Shown one piece after another: positions 7,108-16,568 of a stretch of 64,000 nucleotides of DNA. A program made the position numbers and the translations under genes. Under the pieces are notes generated by a model. It searched no databases and was not told the DNA's origin. It was given only the letters and a program-made list of their open reading frames with translations. Origin of the DNA: Ottelia alismoides (lineage: Eukaryota; Streptophyta; Magnoliopsida; Alismatales; Hydrocharitaceae); assembly GCA_037367405.1 (NCBI GenBank), contig JAZKJV010011400.1, forward strand, positions 5,950,501 through 6,014,500, written 5' to 3'. Numbering within the stretch: the stretch's first letter is position 1; the number at the start of each line of letters is the position of its first letter.

Positions 7108-9639
7108 TCACTGGCGCGACAGGGCTTCGTCTAGATTCAGGATCGTCAGACAAACTTGCGTCATGGCTGCATGCTGCGCTGGTGGCACATTGCTTGATCG
7201 CGCGGCCGCACCGACCTTTAGCAACTGGTCACACGCGGCCGCATCAGCGGCATAGATGGTCAACTGTTTTTCATATGCCTGGTGCAGCATTGCCAGTTCA
7301 CGATCATTGACTGGCCGGCACAAGACCCGCTCGGCTGCGTACCGCAACTGCGCCGAGAGTTCACCGGCTTGCTGCAGTGCATGTTCGGCCAGCACTCGCG
7401 CAGCTTCGACCCACGTGGGATCGTTCAGCGTAGTCAACGCGTGAAGTGGTGTGCTGGTGTTGCTGGCGCGGACGCGGCAAGTTTGTCTGTTGGACGCATC
7501 GAACATATTGGCTGGCCCCACGGTTCGTCGCCAGAAAGTGTATAGGCTGCGTCGATACAGATCCGCACCACTGGAAGCAGGATATGTGAAGTCGCGTTCC
7601 TTGGTAATGGCTAGTGCTTCCCAAACTGCATCCGGTTGATAGGGATAGACTGGTACGCCCCCCAAGCGTTGATCCAGCAGTCCACTGGCCGCCAGCGCCC
7701 AATCGCGCAGCAATAAACTGGGCATGCGAAAGCGGCTGGCTCGAGCAAACAGTTTATTCTCGCTATCGATCGCTCGCAGTTCGGGCGTCACGCGACTGGC
7801 TTGACGATAGGTCGCGCTCAGCACGATTTGTCGATGCATCCACTTGCTGCTCCACCCATGCTCGCGAAACTCGACAGCCAGCCAATCCAGCAGGGCACCA
7901 TGCAGCGGATATTCGCTCTGCACACCGAGATCCTCGGCGGTCTTGACGATGCCGATACCAAAGAAGTGTTGCCACATGCGGTTGACCTGCACGCGAGCCG
8001 TCAGTGGATGCTCGGGCGACATCAACCATTGGGCCAGGCCTAAGCGATTGGCCGGCGCGCCAGCGGGTAGTGGTGGCAAGAATTCGGGTGTCGCAAAGCT
8101 GACCTTGGTCGTGGGCTTGAGGTATTCACCCCGGTCGAGAATCGCAGTCTCGCGAGGTTGCTGGTCGCTCATGATCATCGCGCGGGGAATTTGATCCGCC
8201 TTGTAATCCGCCATTTCTTTGCGCAGCTTTTCTTGCTGGGCAAAGTCGGGCAGCTTGCTCATCAGCGTCGGGCGAACTTTTTCGTCAAAGTGTTTGCGCA
8301 AGAGGTTATCGAGCTCTTTCTTCTCTTCTTCGCTGCGATCAGCCATCGCTTTCTTGAGCAGTTCTTTGGCTCGGTCCGGCAGGCTCTTCAGTCCATCGGC
8401 GGCACCTTCGGAGTTTACCGCTGCCAGCCAACCGCTCAGGGCCGCGTCGATTTGAATCGAGGCGGCAGGTTGCAGAGCGGCGATCTGCTGCTCCCAAGCG
8501 GCGATGCGAGCTTTGTTCTCCGCCGTCGGCAATTCAATTAGCGGCGGAGCCAGGCGGATGCGCGACGAAAAGTATTGCGGCGTGCCAGACTCGGGAACAC
8601 GATTAAACGCGTCCAACATACTGTAGTAATCTTTCATCGTCATCGGATCGTACTTGTGATCGTGGCACTGCGCGCAGGCCATCGTCAGTCCCAACCAGGT
8701 GGTCGAAGTCGTATCCATGCGATCAAACAAGTTGACCCAGCGCTGCTCCTCAGGAATCGCACCACCTTCGCCATTGAGCAAGTGATTGCGATTGAAGCCG
8801 CTGGCGATCTTTTGATCTTCGGTCGCATCGGGCAGAAGATCACCGGCCAATTGCCAAATGGTGAATTCATCGAAGGGCAAATCGGCATTCAGGGCGCGCA
8901 CAACCCAATCGCGCCACAACCATTGCCAGGTATCACCGTCTTGTTGGAACCCGTTGCTGTCGGCATAACGCGCCGCATCCAACCAGGGCAAGGCCAGCCG
9001 TTCGCCATAACGCGGACTAGCCAGCATCCGATCGACCAGACGTTCATAAGCATCCGGACGTTCATCGCTGGTAAACTCATGAACTTGTTCCATGCTCGGC
9101 GGCACACCCAGCAGATCGATCGACAGTCGCTTGACCAGAACAGCGCGTGCCGCTGCGGGAGACAATGCCAGTCCCAGACTATCGAGTTTAGCCACGATAA
9201 AGCGATCGATCGGCGAGCTGGCAACCAGCGGTTGATCAATCTCAGGCGGAACAGGACGCGTGGGAGCGATAAATGCCCAGTGATCTCGATACTCCGCGCC
9301 GCTGGCTATCCAGCGCTGCAGCAGTTCCTTCTGCTCCGGCGACAAGCGTCGATTGGATTTTGGCGGCGGCATTTGCGTTTCGGGATCGTCGCTCAGAATA
9401 CGCGCGATCAAGCTGCTCTGGCCGACTTCGCCCGGTACGATCGCTTTGGCATCCACCGCCGCAGCGCGGACGTCCAGCCGCAAATCACCTTCACGCTTGT
9501 TAGCGTCTTGGCCATGGCAGTAGAAACAGTTCTCGGCCAGGATCGGCCGGATATCACGATTGAAATCCAGCGGCTGGTCAGCCCAGCAACAGGCTGCTGC
9601 CAGCCAGCCAAGCGCGATAAGTAGCGTTCGCACAATCAT
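7108..9639 (-). CDS. PSD1 / DUF1549 / DUF1553 cytochrome c-type protein
   Basis: 843 residues in standard planctomycete order. A signal peptide (~1-20) is followed by a PSCyt1 cytochrome c-like domain (~25-115) with heme motif CFYCHG (Cys38, Cys41, His42) and a Met-Pro-Pro-Pro segment at 90-93. DUF1549/PSCyt2 (~145-350) has a second CxxCH (CAQCHD, 322-327). DUF1553/PSD1 (~535-800) includes VNRMWQHFFGIGIVKTAEDLG. These proteins are exported and heme-binding motifs are evident; the reaction is not established. PSD1 genes often have a DUF1501 gene directly after them, but here the neighbours are a thioredoxin-like gene and the ThuA/dehydrogenase giant, and the window's DUF1501 gene is 50 kb away. 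Confidence 0.93.
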   Translation of the reverse strand: MIVRTLLIALGWLAAACCWADQPLDFNRDIRPILAENCFYCHGQDANKREGDLRLDVRAAAVDAKAIVPGEVGQSSLIARILSDDPETQMPPPKSNRRLSPEQKELLQRWIASGAEYRDHWAFIAPTRPVPPEIDQPLVASSPIDRFIVAKLDSLGLALSPAAARAVLVKRLSIDLLGVPPSMEQVHEFTSDERPDAYERLVDRMLASPRYGERLALPWLDAARYADSNGFQQDGDTWQWLWRDWVVRALNADLPFDEFTIWQLAGDLLPDATEDQKIASGFNRNHLLNGEGGAIPEEQRWVNLFDRMDTTSTTWLGLTMACAQCHDHKYDPMTMKDYYSMLDAFNRVPESGTPQYFSSRIRLAPPLIELPTAENKARIAAWEQQIAALQPAASIQIDAALSGWLAAVNSEGAADGLKSLPDRAKELLKKAMADRSEEEKKELDNLLRKHFDEKVRPTLMSKLPDFAQQEKLRKEMADYKADQIPRAMIMSDQQPRETAILDRGEYLKPTTKVSFATPEFLPPLPAGAPANRLGLAQWLMSPEHPLTARVQVNRMWQHFFGIGIVKTAEDLGVQSEYPLHGALLDWLAVEFREHGWSSKWMHRQIVLSATYRQASRVTPELRAIDSENKLFARASRFRMPSLLLRDWALAASGLLDQRLGGVPVYPYQPDAVWEALAITKERDFTYPASSGADLYRRSLYTFWRRTVGPANMFDASNRQTCRVRASNTSTPLHALTTLNDPTWVEAARVLAEHALQQAGELSAQLRYAAERVLCRPVNDRELAMLHQAYEKQLTIYAADAAACDQLLKVGAAARSSNVPPAQHAAMTQVCLTILNLDEALSRQ

Positions 9640-9748
9640 CGGAGGGATCAGTAGTGAGGCGGGAACAGAATGGCGTCAACCTTTATTATAGTCCAACCTC
9701 TAGTTCGTTATTCGTAGCCACCGCTGCCAAGCGGTGGAAAGCGTCAAC

Positions 9749-9818
9749 ATTCGGCAGCCATGGCCCACGCGGCGCGTGGGGAATACGTTTTCCGACGCAG
9801 GCGCGTCGGGCTACACTC
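9749..9818. mobile_element. GC-rich MITE-like insertion with 8-bp GCGTCAAC duplication
   Basis: The 70-bp insert holds two palindromes (cccacgcggcgcgtggg and ccgacgcaggcgcgtcggg) separated by gaatacgttt. GCGTCAAC occurs at both borders, 9741-9748 and 9819-9826. Deleting the insert plus one border copy rebuilds the uninterrupted double-hairpin composite (AAAGCGTCAACTTTCGCGTCC; elsewhere AAAGCGTTAACTTTCGCGTCC), whose outer hairpins remain at 9719-9738 and 9836-9855. Confidence 0.72.
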
Positions 9819-9869
9819 GCGTCAACTTTCGCGTCCACCATCTGGCGATGGTGGCTACGTAGTTTGCTA

Positions 9870-9922
9870 ATGGCCCACGCGGCGCGTGGGGGATACGTTT
9901 TCCGACGCAGGCGCGTCGGGCC
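9870..9922. repeat. Second copy of the GC-rich ACGCG/CGCGT element
   Basis: Nearly identical to 9761-9813: two GC-rich palindromes around gatacgttttcc. It sits directly after the hairpin whose stem is CCACCATC/GATGGTGG, just before the stop codon of the dehydrogenase gene. Confidence 0.75.
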
Positions 9923-9926
9923 ACAC

Positions 9927-12900
9927 CTAGGGTTGCTCAGCCGTCAGGGCCAGGACCATGGGGGCGGAGTTGTCGTCGCCTTTCAGCAGTTCGACTTCTT
10001 TGACCACTTCCTTGCTGGTCGGTTCGATCGCCAGGTAACGTACTTGCTGACCGCGGAGGTCGAAGGCGAAGGTTGACTTGGGAACGTCGATGCGACGGAT
10101 GTAGTCGGCAAAGTGCTCGCCGTTGATCAACTTGTGCTCTTCGGTCTTGCCGTCAGCAAAGTGGAACTTGACGATCATCGTCGTGGAACCTTCTTTACTG
10201 GCTGGGTAGCCCCAACCGCTCACGCCGCCCAGCATGTGCAATTTGCCTACCGGCATATTGCATGGCAGTTTGACGCTCCGCGGCATCTTGGGCGGCACGG
10301 TGCCTTGTGGTCCGTACAGCATCACGATGTTAGCGCGGCTCTTGCCTTGAGGATCGACCAATTGGAACGGTACGTCCTGGAACGTCTTGGGTTTCCAGTT
10401 GGCGAAGATCATGCGATCCGGTCCATTATCTCCATCATGGAACAGCCCCTTGGTACTGATCGCGGTAGCGACTGTTGCCAGCGGCAGTGGCACAAAGCGT
10501 CCCTTGCTGGTCAAGAACTCCAACAAGTTGGTCATGTCGGGTTCTTTCAAGGTTTCTTCCAAGCCTTCGGGCATCAGCGACTTGTTGGTCGCCGTGATAG
10601 CTTCGATATCATCGCGGGAGATCGATTGCTTCTTGCCTTCAGCATCGATGATTTCGATGGCCGACAGCGACTCGGCGGCCAACATGCCGGCGATCACTTT
10701 GTTATCGGTCGTCAGCACGGTATAGCGACGGAAGTTGCCTTCGACGCTACGGCTCGGATCGAGAATATGGACCAGCAATTCCTCTTTGGGATGCACGGCC
10801 ATACCGGTCAGGTCCGGGCCAATCTCTTGGCCTTCACCGGAATGTTTGTGGCAATTGGCGCAGGCCTTCTTGAACAACTCCTTACCAATGGTGGCATCGC
10901 CCTTGGCATGGGTTGTCGCCATATAGCGTTCGATCACCTTGACGCGATCCGCGCTGGGCAGACCGCCGGAAGCAGCCAGCACTTTCGTAGCCGCGTCGCG
11001 CAGCGAGCGATCAGGATGATTCTTCAACGTTTGTCGCTGGTCGAGCGTCAGGTCTTGGATTGTGATCGGTCCTTTGCTGAGCGCATCGACCAGTTGCCTG
11101 GCCGACTCGGGACGAACCAGCATCGTGGCCACCGCATCATCGCGCAGCTTGGGAGTCAGGGCTGCCCAGCGGCCGATCAGGGCTGCCGCGATCTTGGCGG
11201 ACTTGACGGACGAAAGCGAGTGCACGATACCCGAAGTCAGTTGCGGAGGATTCTGCGGGGTCAGCATTTCGACCAGACCTGCGATCACTTCATCGGTCCC
11301 GCCGCTGATCTGCAGCAATTGCTTGACCGCTTCTAAACGTGCATCGACCGGTTTCTGGCTGTCTTGAATGCTCTGGTTCAAACCAGCGATGATTTCCTCG
11401 GCATACTTCTTCAGTTTCTCGCTGCCCCAACCGCTGGCTAGCGATACCAATTGACCGCGCGCCCCTAGCGGCAGCTTGGCTACCAGCTTGTCGAGTGCCT
11501 CTTCCAGTTCGCCGGTCAGTTCGGGCTTGAAGTCGCGTGGCCAACCTTGGGCCAGGCCGTTGACCATCGCTTCGGCTAGCGCTCCGTCACCAGTGCTCAG
11601 CGACTTCAGTAGCGAAATCAATTGGGCGCTGGTCGGTTGAGAACGAGCCAGGTGCTCAGCCAGGACCGTAGCCATTTCTACTTGTCCTTCGACCACTTTG
11701 GCATCGGCGGGTTTATCGGTTTGAGTCAGCAAGCTCATCAGCAGTGGCGTGGCTTGCGAGGCACCGGCACAGATGATGCCTTCCTTCAGCCAGCGGTCGA
11801 GCATATTCACCTGGTCGCGAGCAGCCGCGGCCAAGGCATTGCCGGCGGCAGCTTCTTCTGGCATATCCGCCAGCGCCATCAATCCACCCAAACGCACTTG
11901 AGGTTCAGGATCGGCCAGCAGTTTAGCATCGGCGATCGCCATCGCCGATTCCTTGGCCGAGGGTAAGACCAGGGCTGCATTGCGTCGCACACCGGCTGAG
12001 GGATGACGCAGAGCCGCGACTGCGGCCTCAAACGCAGGCGAACCAGGTTGCTGCAATGCCCCCAATCCCTTTAGCGTCCACAGTGCATGGATCGCCCCGA
12101 CATTCAAGTCGATGGCGTCGACCTGTTGATCGGCCACCAGTTTGATCAGTTCTGGCACGACATCGGTTTGGCCACGTTCAACCAGCAGGCGCTGAGCGTG
12201 TCGTCGCCACAGTCGATTGCTGTGCTTGAGGGCTGCGACCAGTTCCGCTGGCTTGTCGACCGAGAGCTGCGCGGATCGCGTGGCTTCTGGCTGCGCGTCA
12301 TCGTAGACCACGCGATAAATGCGGCCGTGCGTCTTGTCGCGCAAGTCCGATTCGTAGGCATTGCCTTTACCAGTCTCGAAGCCTTGCGGTGTAGGATTGT
12401 GCTGGATGATGTAGTTGTACCAATCGACGATCCATACATGACCATCGGGACCAACCTCGGCCATGATCGGGGCGGCCCATTCATCGTCGCTGGAGACCAG
12501 GTTGAAGGCATTGGTATCGCGGAACGAACCACCTTCGGGCGAGATCACAAACGCGCCGACCAGGTGCGCCTCTGGTCCGCACACAAACGCGACATGGTTC
12601 CACCAATCCGATGGATAGGCCCGAGCGGTATACAAGGCGTGGCCCGCCCCCGCTGTATAGCCACCGTGCTGATCGACCTGACGAATCTTGTCGGTGATCG
12701 GTTTGTTGTACATGTGCGTGTCGGAGATCAAGTCGGCCATCAAACTGGGCGTCCAACCTTTGACACGTTCGTAGTAGCGATTGGGAATCGGCACAAAGAA
12801 GCTGGGCGCGCGATTGGCCGTCGAGGCAAAGATGAGCCCTTCTTCCGAAATGCCCAAGCCCCAACTGTTATTCGTTGTCGAGCGCACGAATTCGACATCG

Positions 12901-14351
12901 GCCACTTCGGGCTTGTCCAGCGCCATGGTGAAGTTGAACGGGCCTTGGCGGAAACCGGGATGTTTGCCGCGTGCATACTCGGGATGCGAATCGTTGTAAC
13001 CCTGCATGGCCCAGTAGCGATTATCCAAGCCATAAATGAAATTGCTCACCCCACCGTGCGTATCGCCCATCGCCCAGCCACCGATCAGCTTGACGCGTTC
13101 GTCGGCTTTATCGTCGCCATCTTTGTCGCGCAGCAAGAGAGTTTCCGTACCGGCTTGGACGATGACTCCGTCTTTATAAAACTCCAGCGTGGTGGGAATG
13201 CTCAGTTGTTCGGCAAAGACCGTGAATTTGTCGGCTCGGCCATCGCCGTCGGTATCTTCGCAAATGCGAATGCGATCGCGACCTTCCACTGCATCCTTGA
13301 GTTCATTGGGATAGTCGATCGTTTCGCAAATCCACAGGCGACCGCGATGATCCCAGTTGATGGCGATCGGTTTGCCTTGGATTTCGGGTTCGGAGACGAA
13401 CAGTTCGAGGTGAAACTTCTGCGGTGTCACATAATGCTTGATCGATTCGGCCGGTGGCAGCGGTTTCTGCATCTTGGTCAAGTTCTCACCCAACGTGCCC
13501 CAGCGATTGCTCGGGATATAGTTTGGAATCTTGGGCCCGACATCTTCGTATTCAAAGGGGGCCACATCGGTGCGTTGGGCAGTCAGTGCCGGGATGGCGA
13601 ATAGCGACTTGTCGCGGAAAGCTGGCACCACGCCTGGATCGCGACCAGCAGCCCAGCGAATGCCGCGTTCGACCAGGTTATGAAAACCGGGATTGGACCA
13701 GGTGCGAGCGTCATGGCCCCAAGCGGTATAGAAGACGCGACCTTTGCCTTGCGTGCGCACCCATGTCCAGGGCTCGGCTTGTTGACCATCGGCTTGTCCG
13801 CCTTGCTTGCGAACTTCCAACACGGTGCGATTACGTTCGTTGTGTTTGGTGTGGATGTAGGTTTCATCCCAGCTTTGGAAGCCGCCAAAGCCCTGCATGA
13901 TCGGATGGTCCGGCTGGATGATTTCAGTGGCAAAGACTTCACCGCCATGTTTGCTGAACTGGGCACCGACCAGGTCGATGTATGCAGGTGAGTTCAAGAA
14001 GCAGTAGGAAGCGCAGTGCAGCGGCACAAAGCCGCCACCAGTGGCCACGTATTCCAGCAAAGCTGATTCTTGCTCGGGTGAGATCTTTTCGATGTTGGCG
14101 TAGATGACCAGTGCGTCGTATTTCTTGAGATTGTCCAGCGCCAGTTCGGAGATCTTTTCGCTGTAGGTGATATCAATGCCGCGTGGAGCCAAGACCGGAA
14201 TCAATTGGTCAGCACGTTGACGCGGTTGATGATGACCTTGATCACCCAGGAAGAGCACTTTTAATGGTTTGGCATCAGCAGCCAGGCAGGTGGACAACAA
14301 GCACAGCGTCAAGCAGGCAGAAAGCGCTCCGCGGACCAGTCCGTAAAGCAT
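9927..14351 (-). CDS. ThuA-domain / PVC-type membrane-bound dehydrogenase / HEAT / cytochrome c fusion protein
   Basis: 1474 residues. Order: signal peptide (~1-25); ThuA-like glutamine-amidotransferase-fold domain (~28-235, KVLFLGDQGHHQP...FVPLHCASYC); a beta-propeller dehydrogenase-like domain (~300-670) with PIAINWDHRGRLWICE and DTDGDGRADKFTVF loops; HEAT-like helical repeats (~690-1130); a cytochrome c domain with CANCHKHSGEGQEIGPDLTG (~1190); and a C-terminal beta-rich domain of about 180 residues. The family is exported and abundant in Planctomycetes; oxidation of sugars with electron transfer to the heme is an inference, not an assay result. GGAG 7 bases before the ATG supports the start. 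Confidence 0.92.
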   Translation of the reverse strand: MLYGLVRGALSACLTLCLLSTCLAADAKPLKVLFLGDQGHHQPRQRADQLIPVLAPRGIDITYSEKISELALDNLKKYDALVIYANIEKISPEQESALLEYVATGGGFVPLHCASYCFLNSPAYIDLVGAQFSKHGGEVFATEIIQPDHPIMQGFGGFQSWDETYIHTKHNERNRTVLEVRKQGGQADGQQAEPWTWVRTQGKGRVFYTAWGHDARTWSNPGFHNLVERGIRWAAGRDPGVVPAFRDKSLFAIPALTAQRTDVAPFEYEDVGPKIPNYIPSNRWGTLGENLTKMQKPLPPAESIKHYVTPQKFHLELFVSEPEIQGKPIAINWDHRGRLWICETIDYPNELKDAVEGRDRIRICEDTDGDGRADKFTVFAEQLSIPTTLEFYKDGVIVQAGTETLLLRDKDGDDKADERVKLIGGWAMGDTHGGVSNFIYGLDNRYWAMQGYNDSHPEYARGKHPGFRQGPFNFTMALDKPEVADVEFVRSTTNNSWGLGISEEGLIFASTANRAPSFFVPIPNRYYERVKGWTPSLMADLISDTHMYNKPITDKIRQVDQHGGYTAGAGHALYTARAYPSDWWNHVAFVCGPEAHLVGAFVISPEGGSFRDTNAFNLVSSDDEWAAPIMAEVGPDGHVWIVDWYNYIIQHNPTPQGFETGKGNAYESDLRDKTHGRIYRVVYDDAQPEATRSAQLSVDKPAELVAALKHSNRLWRRHAQRLLVERGQTDVVPELIKLVADQQVDAIDLNVGAIHALWTLKGLGALQQPGSPAFEAAVAALRHPSAGVRRNAALVLPSAKESAMAIADAKLLADPEPQVRLGGLMALADMPEEAAAGNALAAAARDQVNMLDRWLKEGIICAGASQATPLLMSLLTQTDKPADAKVVEGQVEMATVLAEHLARSQPTSAQLISLLKSLSTGDGALAEAMVNGLAQGWPRDFKPELTGELEEALDKLVAKLPLGARGQLVSLASGWGSEKLKKYAEEIIAGLNQSIQDSQKPVDARLEAVKQLLQISGGTDEVIAGLVEMLTPQNPPQLTSGIVHSLSSVKSAKIAAALIGRWAALTPKLRDDAVATMLVRPESARQLVDALSKGPITIQDLTLDQRQTLKNHPDRSLRDAATKVLAASGGLPSADRVKVIERYMATTHAKGDATIGKELFKKACANCHKHSGEGQEIGPDLTGMAVHPKEELLVHILDPSRSVEGNFRRYTVLTTDNKVIAGMLAAESLSAIEIIDAEGKKQSISRDDIEAITATNKSLMPEGLEETLKEPDMTNLLEFLTSKGRFVPLPLATVATAISTKGLFHDGDNGPDRMIFANWKPKTFQDVPFQLVDPQGKSRANIVMLYGPQGTVPPKMPRSVKLPCNMPVGKLHMLGGVSGWGYPASKEGSTTMIVKFHFADGKTEEHKLINGEHFADYIRRIDVPKSTFAFDLRGQQVRYLAIEPTSKEVVKEVELLKGDDNSAPMVLALTAEQP

Positions 14352-14438
14352 GGATAAACTCCAACAGCGGTTGATAAGAGAGAACAGGCCCCCATTATAG
14401 CAACGCGTCGAGCTTCTGTCCTCGGTCGCAATTGGTAG

Positions 14439-14458
14439 AGCGTCTCTCCCGAGACGCT
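14439..14458. repeat. AGCGTCTC hairpin repeat
   Basis: AGCGTCTC-TCCC-GAGACGCT, a perfect 8-bp stem. The same family (GTAGAGCGTCT...AGACGCT) recurs at 39938-39956 and 59441-59460. No T-tract follows, so it is not an obvious intrinsic terminator. Confidence 0.65.
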
Positions 14459-14530
14459 AGTAGTACTAACGCAAGTCTCTGCCGACCGAGCAGTCGTCTT
14501 TATCTATTGCGGCAACTAGGGACAGCCGCT

Positions 14531-14824
14531 CTACTCCTGCGCCCACTGCGTGTACGCTTTCGAACTACCGAAAGAGCGGTGAAAATGGATTTCGGGTTTG
14601 GGGCCGAACCAGCCGTAGGGATAAGCTTGTTTGGGTTGCAGCATTTCAACTGGGGCGGTGGCTGGTCTGCCGAGGGCTTGGACGGGAACTGTTCCGACCG
14701 GGCGAGCCTGTTCGCGATGGATCGTCGGAGCGTTGCTCGAACGCCAGGGAAAGCGGGGCGAGCCGGCCAGGGAGGGGGCAGCCAAAAGAAGCAGCAGTGC
14801 CAGGCTGAGGATAAGTCGCTTCAT
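14531..14824 (-). CDS. Small secreted YPYG/W-type planctomycete protein
   Basis: 97 residues with a clear signal peptide (MKRLILSLALLLLLAAPSLAG). The mature part is basic and Pro-rich and ends in AYPYGWFGPKPEIHFHRSFG followed by SSKAYTQW. This ending (tyrosine/proline-rich, then H..R.FG....YTQW) resembles a family of short exported proteins I associate with Planctomycetes, which has no assigned function. AGGGGA 7 bases before the ATG supports the start. It is oriented toward the ThuA/dehydrogenase gene, about 180 bases away, and is divergent from the DUF1559 gene. A structural or envelope role is only a guess. Confidence 0.72.
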   Translation of the reverse strand: MKRLILSLALLLLLAAPSLAGSPRFPWRSSNAPTIHREQARPVGTVPVQALGRPATAPVEMLQPKQAYPYGWFGPKPEIHFHRSFGSSKAYTQWAQE

Positions 14825-15132
14825 CGAGAATTCCCCTGTAATTTCATCGCGGCAACCCCCACAGCCCTCGGCGAAAATTGCAGGATGGTAGAGCTGGCCG
14901 AGCCGTTGGTAACCCGCCAGTTTTTCGGCTCAGGCAAGCGGTATGGGTTGGGGAAAGCGGGGCAGAAAGCGGAGATAGTCGACTGTGGTGGCGGGATATA
15001 GGGAAAATGCGTTACAAGAGACTGGACTTGGAGCCAAGCTCCTGCAAGAATGTTACCTGGGGAGTTTTGTAATTTCAGACCGGTCTAATCTCATCGTCTC
15101 TCTGCCCGTCCGTATGCACAAAGGGGAATCTC
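14825..15132. other. Intergenic region between divergent genes
   Basis: 308 bases between the divergent 97-residue protein gene and the first DUF1559 gene; it must hold both promoters. No repeat family member is present. AAAGGGGA just before 15133 is the ribosome binding site of the DUF1559 gene. No clear -35/-10 pair stood out. Confidence 0.5.
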
Positions 15133-16224
15133 ATGCGTCACTCCTCACGCCACGCGTTCACGCTGGTTGAACTGCTTGTGGTCATCGCCATTATCGGCGT
15201 CTTGGTAGGCTTGCTATTGCCAGCCGTTCAAGCCGCCCGCGAAGCCGCTCGGCGAACCGAGTGTGCCTCACGTTTGGGTGAACTGATCAAAGCCACTCAA
15301 CAGTTCGAACTTGCCAAGAAGCGTTACCCTGGCTACCTCGAAGCATTCGGAACCGACAAGGGCACGGGACTGTCGAAGGTTGGTACCTGGGCAGTTGCAC
15401 TGTTTCCTTATATCGAACAAGAACCAACCTACGAGTTGTGGGCAGATCCCAGTTCGACAGGTGCTTGGGTGGCTGGCGCAGGCTTCACCCAGGCCAATAT
15501 CACTGCTCAGTTCTATCCCAATATTCGGTTGCTGACATGCTCCAGCGATACTGTGGGGGATGAGCCTGCAGCCAAGAACAGCTATGTGGTCAATGCCGGT
15601 CTGATGCCGGAAGGCGTGTCTTCGCCAACACAGGCGATTGCCCAGAGAGCGACTGCACCTGTTAACGGCGTTTTCTCGAATCAACTTCCAACGCTCATCA
15701 ACACATGCTACAGCGGTGGCGTAGCTCGTGTACTAGGTTCTCGCGCAGCACAGCCGACGCGAGCTGACAACATCAAGGACGGTCTCACCCAAACAATCGC
15801 TTTCAGTGAAAATCTGATCGCCAACGCATGGGGTTATTCAGGTCCAGCGGCCGGTTGGAGTACCTTTGGAAACGATCCTCAGAGCAATCCGATTATGGGC
15901 GATGATCTGTCAGCCGACGCAACTCGCATCAATGTCGGCATGCTGTGGTTGGCGCGGCTTGGAACGACTGTCAAGTCTCAGAATCGTATCAACGGTGGCG
16001 ATACTTCTGGAAACAACAAGTACGCGATTCCACTGAGCTTTGAAACTGCGCGCCCTTCGTCCGGCCATACCGGTTTGGTCAATGTCGCTTTCCTGGGTGG
16101 CAGTGTTAGCTCGCTGAGTGATGAGGTCGATTACCTAGTCTACCAAGCGCTGATGACACCGCATACCAAGGCCAGCGATGCCCCAAACAAGACCTATATC
16201 CTCAAAGAAGACGACTATCGCTAG
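15133..16224 (+). CDS. DUF1559 prepilin-like protein (copy 1)
   Basis: 363 residues. The type IV prepilin-like N-terminus is AFTLVELLVVIAIIGVLVG, with the conserved Glu of class III signal peptides and one hydrophobic helix (to ~32), followed by QAAREAARR. The DUF1559 body ends with SSGHTGLVNVAFLGGSVSSL. In most family members this region reads H-X9-DG; here His is kept but DG is GG. The family is strongly expanded in Planctomycetes and presumed to be surface-exposed pseudopilins; function unknown. RBS AGGGGA lies 6-7 bases upstream. The paralogue at 17453 shares length and landmarks (GELIKATQQF/GELAKATQQF, WAVALFPYI/WVVSLLPYI), so the pair is a tandem duplication. An intrinsic terminator follows. 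Confidence 0.95.
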   Translation: MRHSSRHAFTLVELLVVIAIIGVLVGLLLPAVQAAREAARRTECASRLGELIKATQQFELAKKRYPGYLEAFGTDKGTGLSKVGTWAVALFPYIEQEPTYELWADPSSTGAWVAGAGFTQANITAQFYPNIRLLTCSSDTVGDEPAAKNSYVVNAGLMPEGVSSPTQAIAQRATAPVNGVFSNQLPTLINTCYSGGVARVLGSRAAQPTRADNIKDGLTQTIAFSENLIANAWGYSGPAAGWSTFGNDPQSNPIMGDDLSADATRINVGMLWLARLGTTVKSQNRINGGDTSGNNKYAIPLSFETARPSSGHTGLVNVAFLGGSVSSLSDEVDYLVYQALMTPHTKASDAPNKTYILKEDDYR

Positions 16225-16248
16225 TCGATAGCTTCACCAAACCAAGAC

Positions 16249-16278
16249 AAAGGCCCGGCGTTATCGCAGGGCCTTTTT
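16249..16278 (+). terminator. Intrinsic terminator after DUF1559 copy 1
   Basis: AAAGGCCC (16249-16256), a 12-base loop, then GGGCCTTT (16269-16276) running into a T-tract (TTTTTCG). Eight-base stem, 25 bases after the stop codon. Confidence 0.85.
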
Positions 16279-16403
16279 CGTTAGCCTGTCAAATTTAATT
16301 TACATGTCAACCAATTTGCTTTACATGTAAACTATCTTGGCGGCCCAGCCACCAGACTGGCCGTAGATCTTTTCTTGGGTGCGGCCGCCATGCCTGGCTG
16401 CTT

Positions 16404-16504
16404 GGGTGGCACTGGCATGGCGCAGCCTGGCCAGTGCAGAACGAAGCGCAAACATCCAGCTTCACCACTACTTCTCCCAACACTTCGAAGTCATCAGACG
16501 TTCA
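16404..16504 (-). repeat. Inverted copy of the array unit found downstream
   Basis: Read on the minus strand, this stretch contains the two landmarks of the units at 16569-17400: CTGGCCAGGCTGCGCCATG with CCAGTGCCACCC, and ACGTCTGATGACTTCGAAG with TGTTGGGAGAAG. It faces the direct array, so a long hairpin between them is possible. Confidence 0.7.
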
Positions 16505-16568
16505 GGGCTAATAAGAGTTTGCCAATGCCTTGGGGTATTCCTTGGGACCCATGCAGGCTTGATTGGCC

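Noticed and set aside
12087..13604. 505-codon frame antisense to the ThuA/dehydrogenase protein
   Set aside because: Shadow of a continuous 1474-residue gene; no RBS and no domain.
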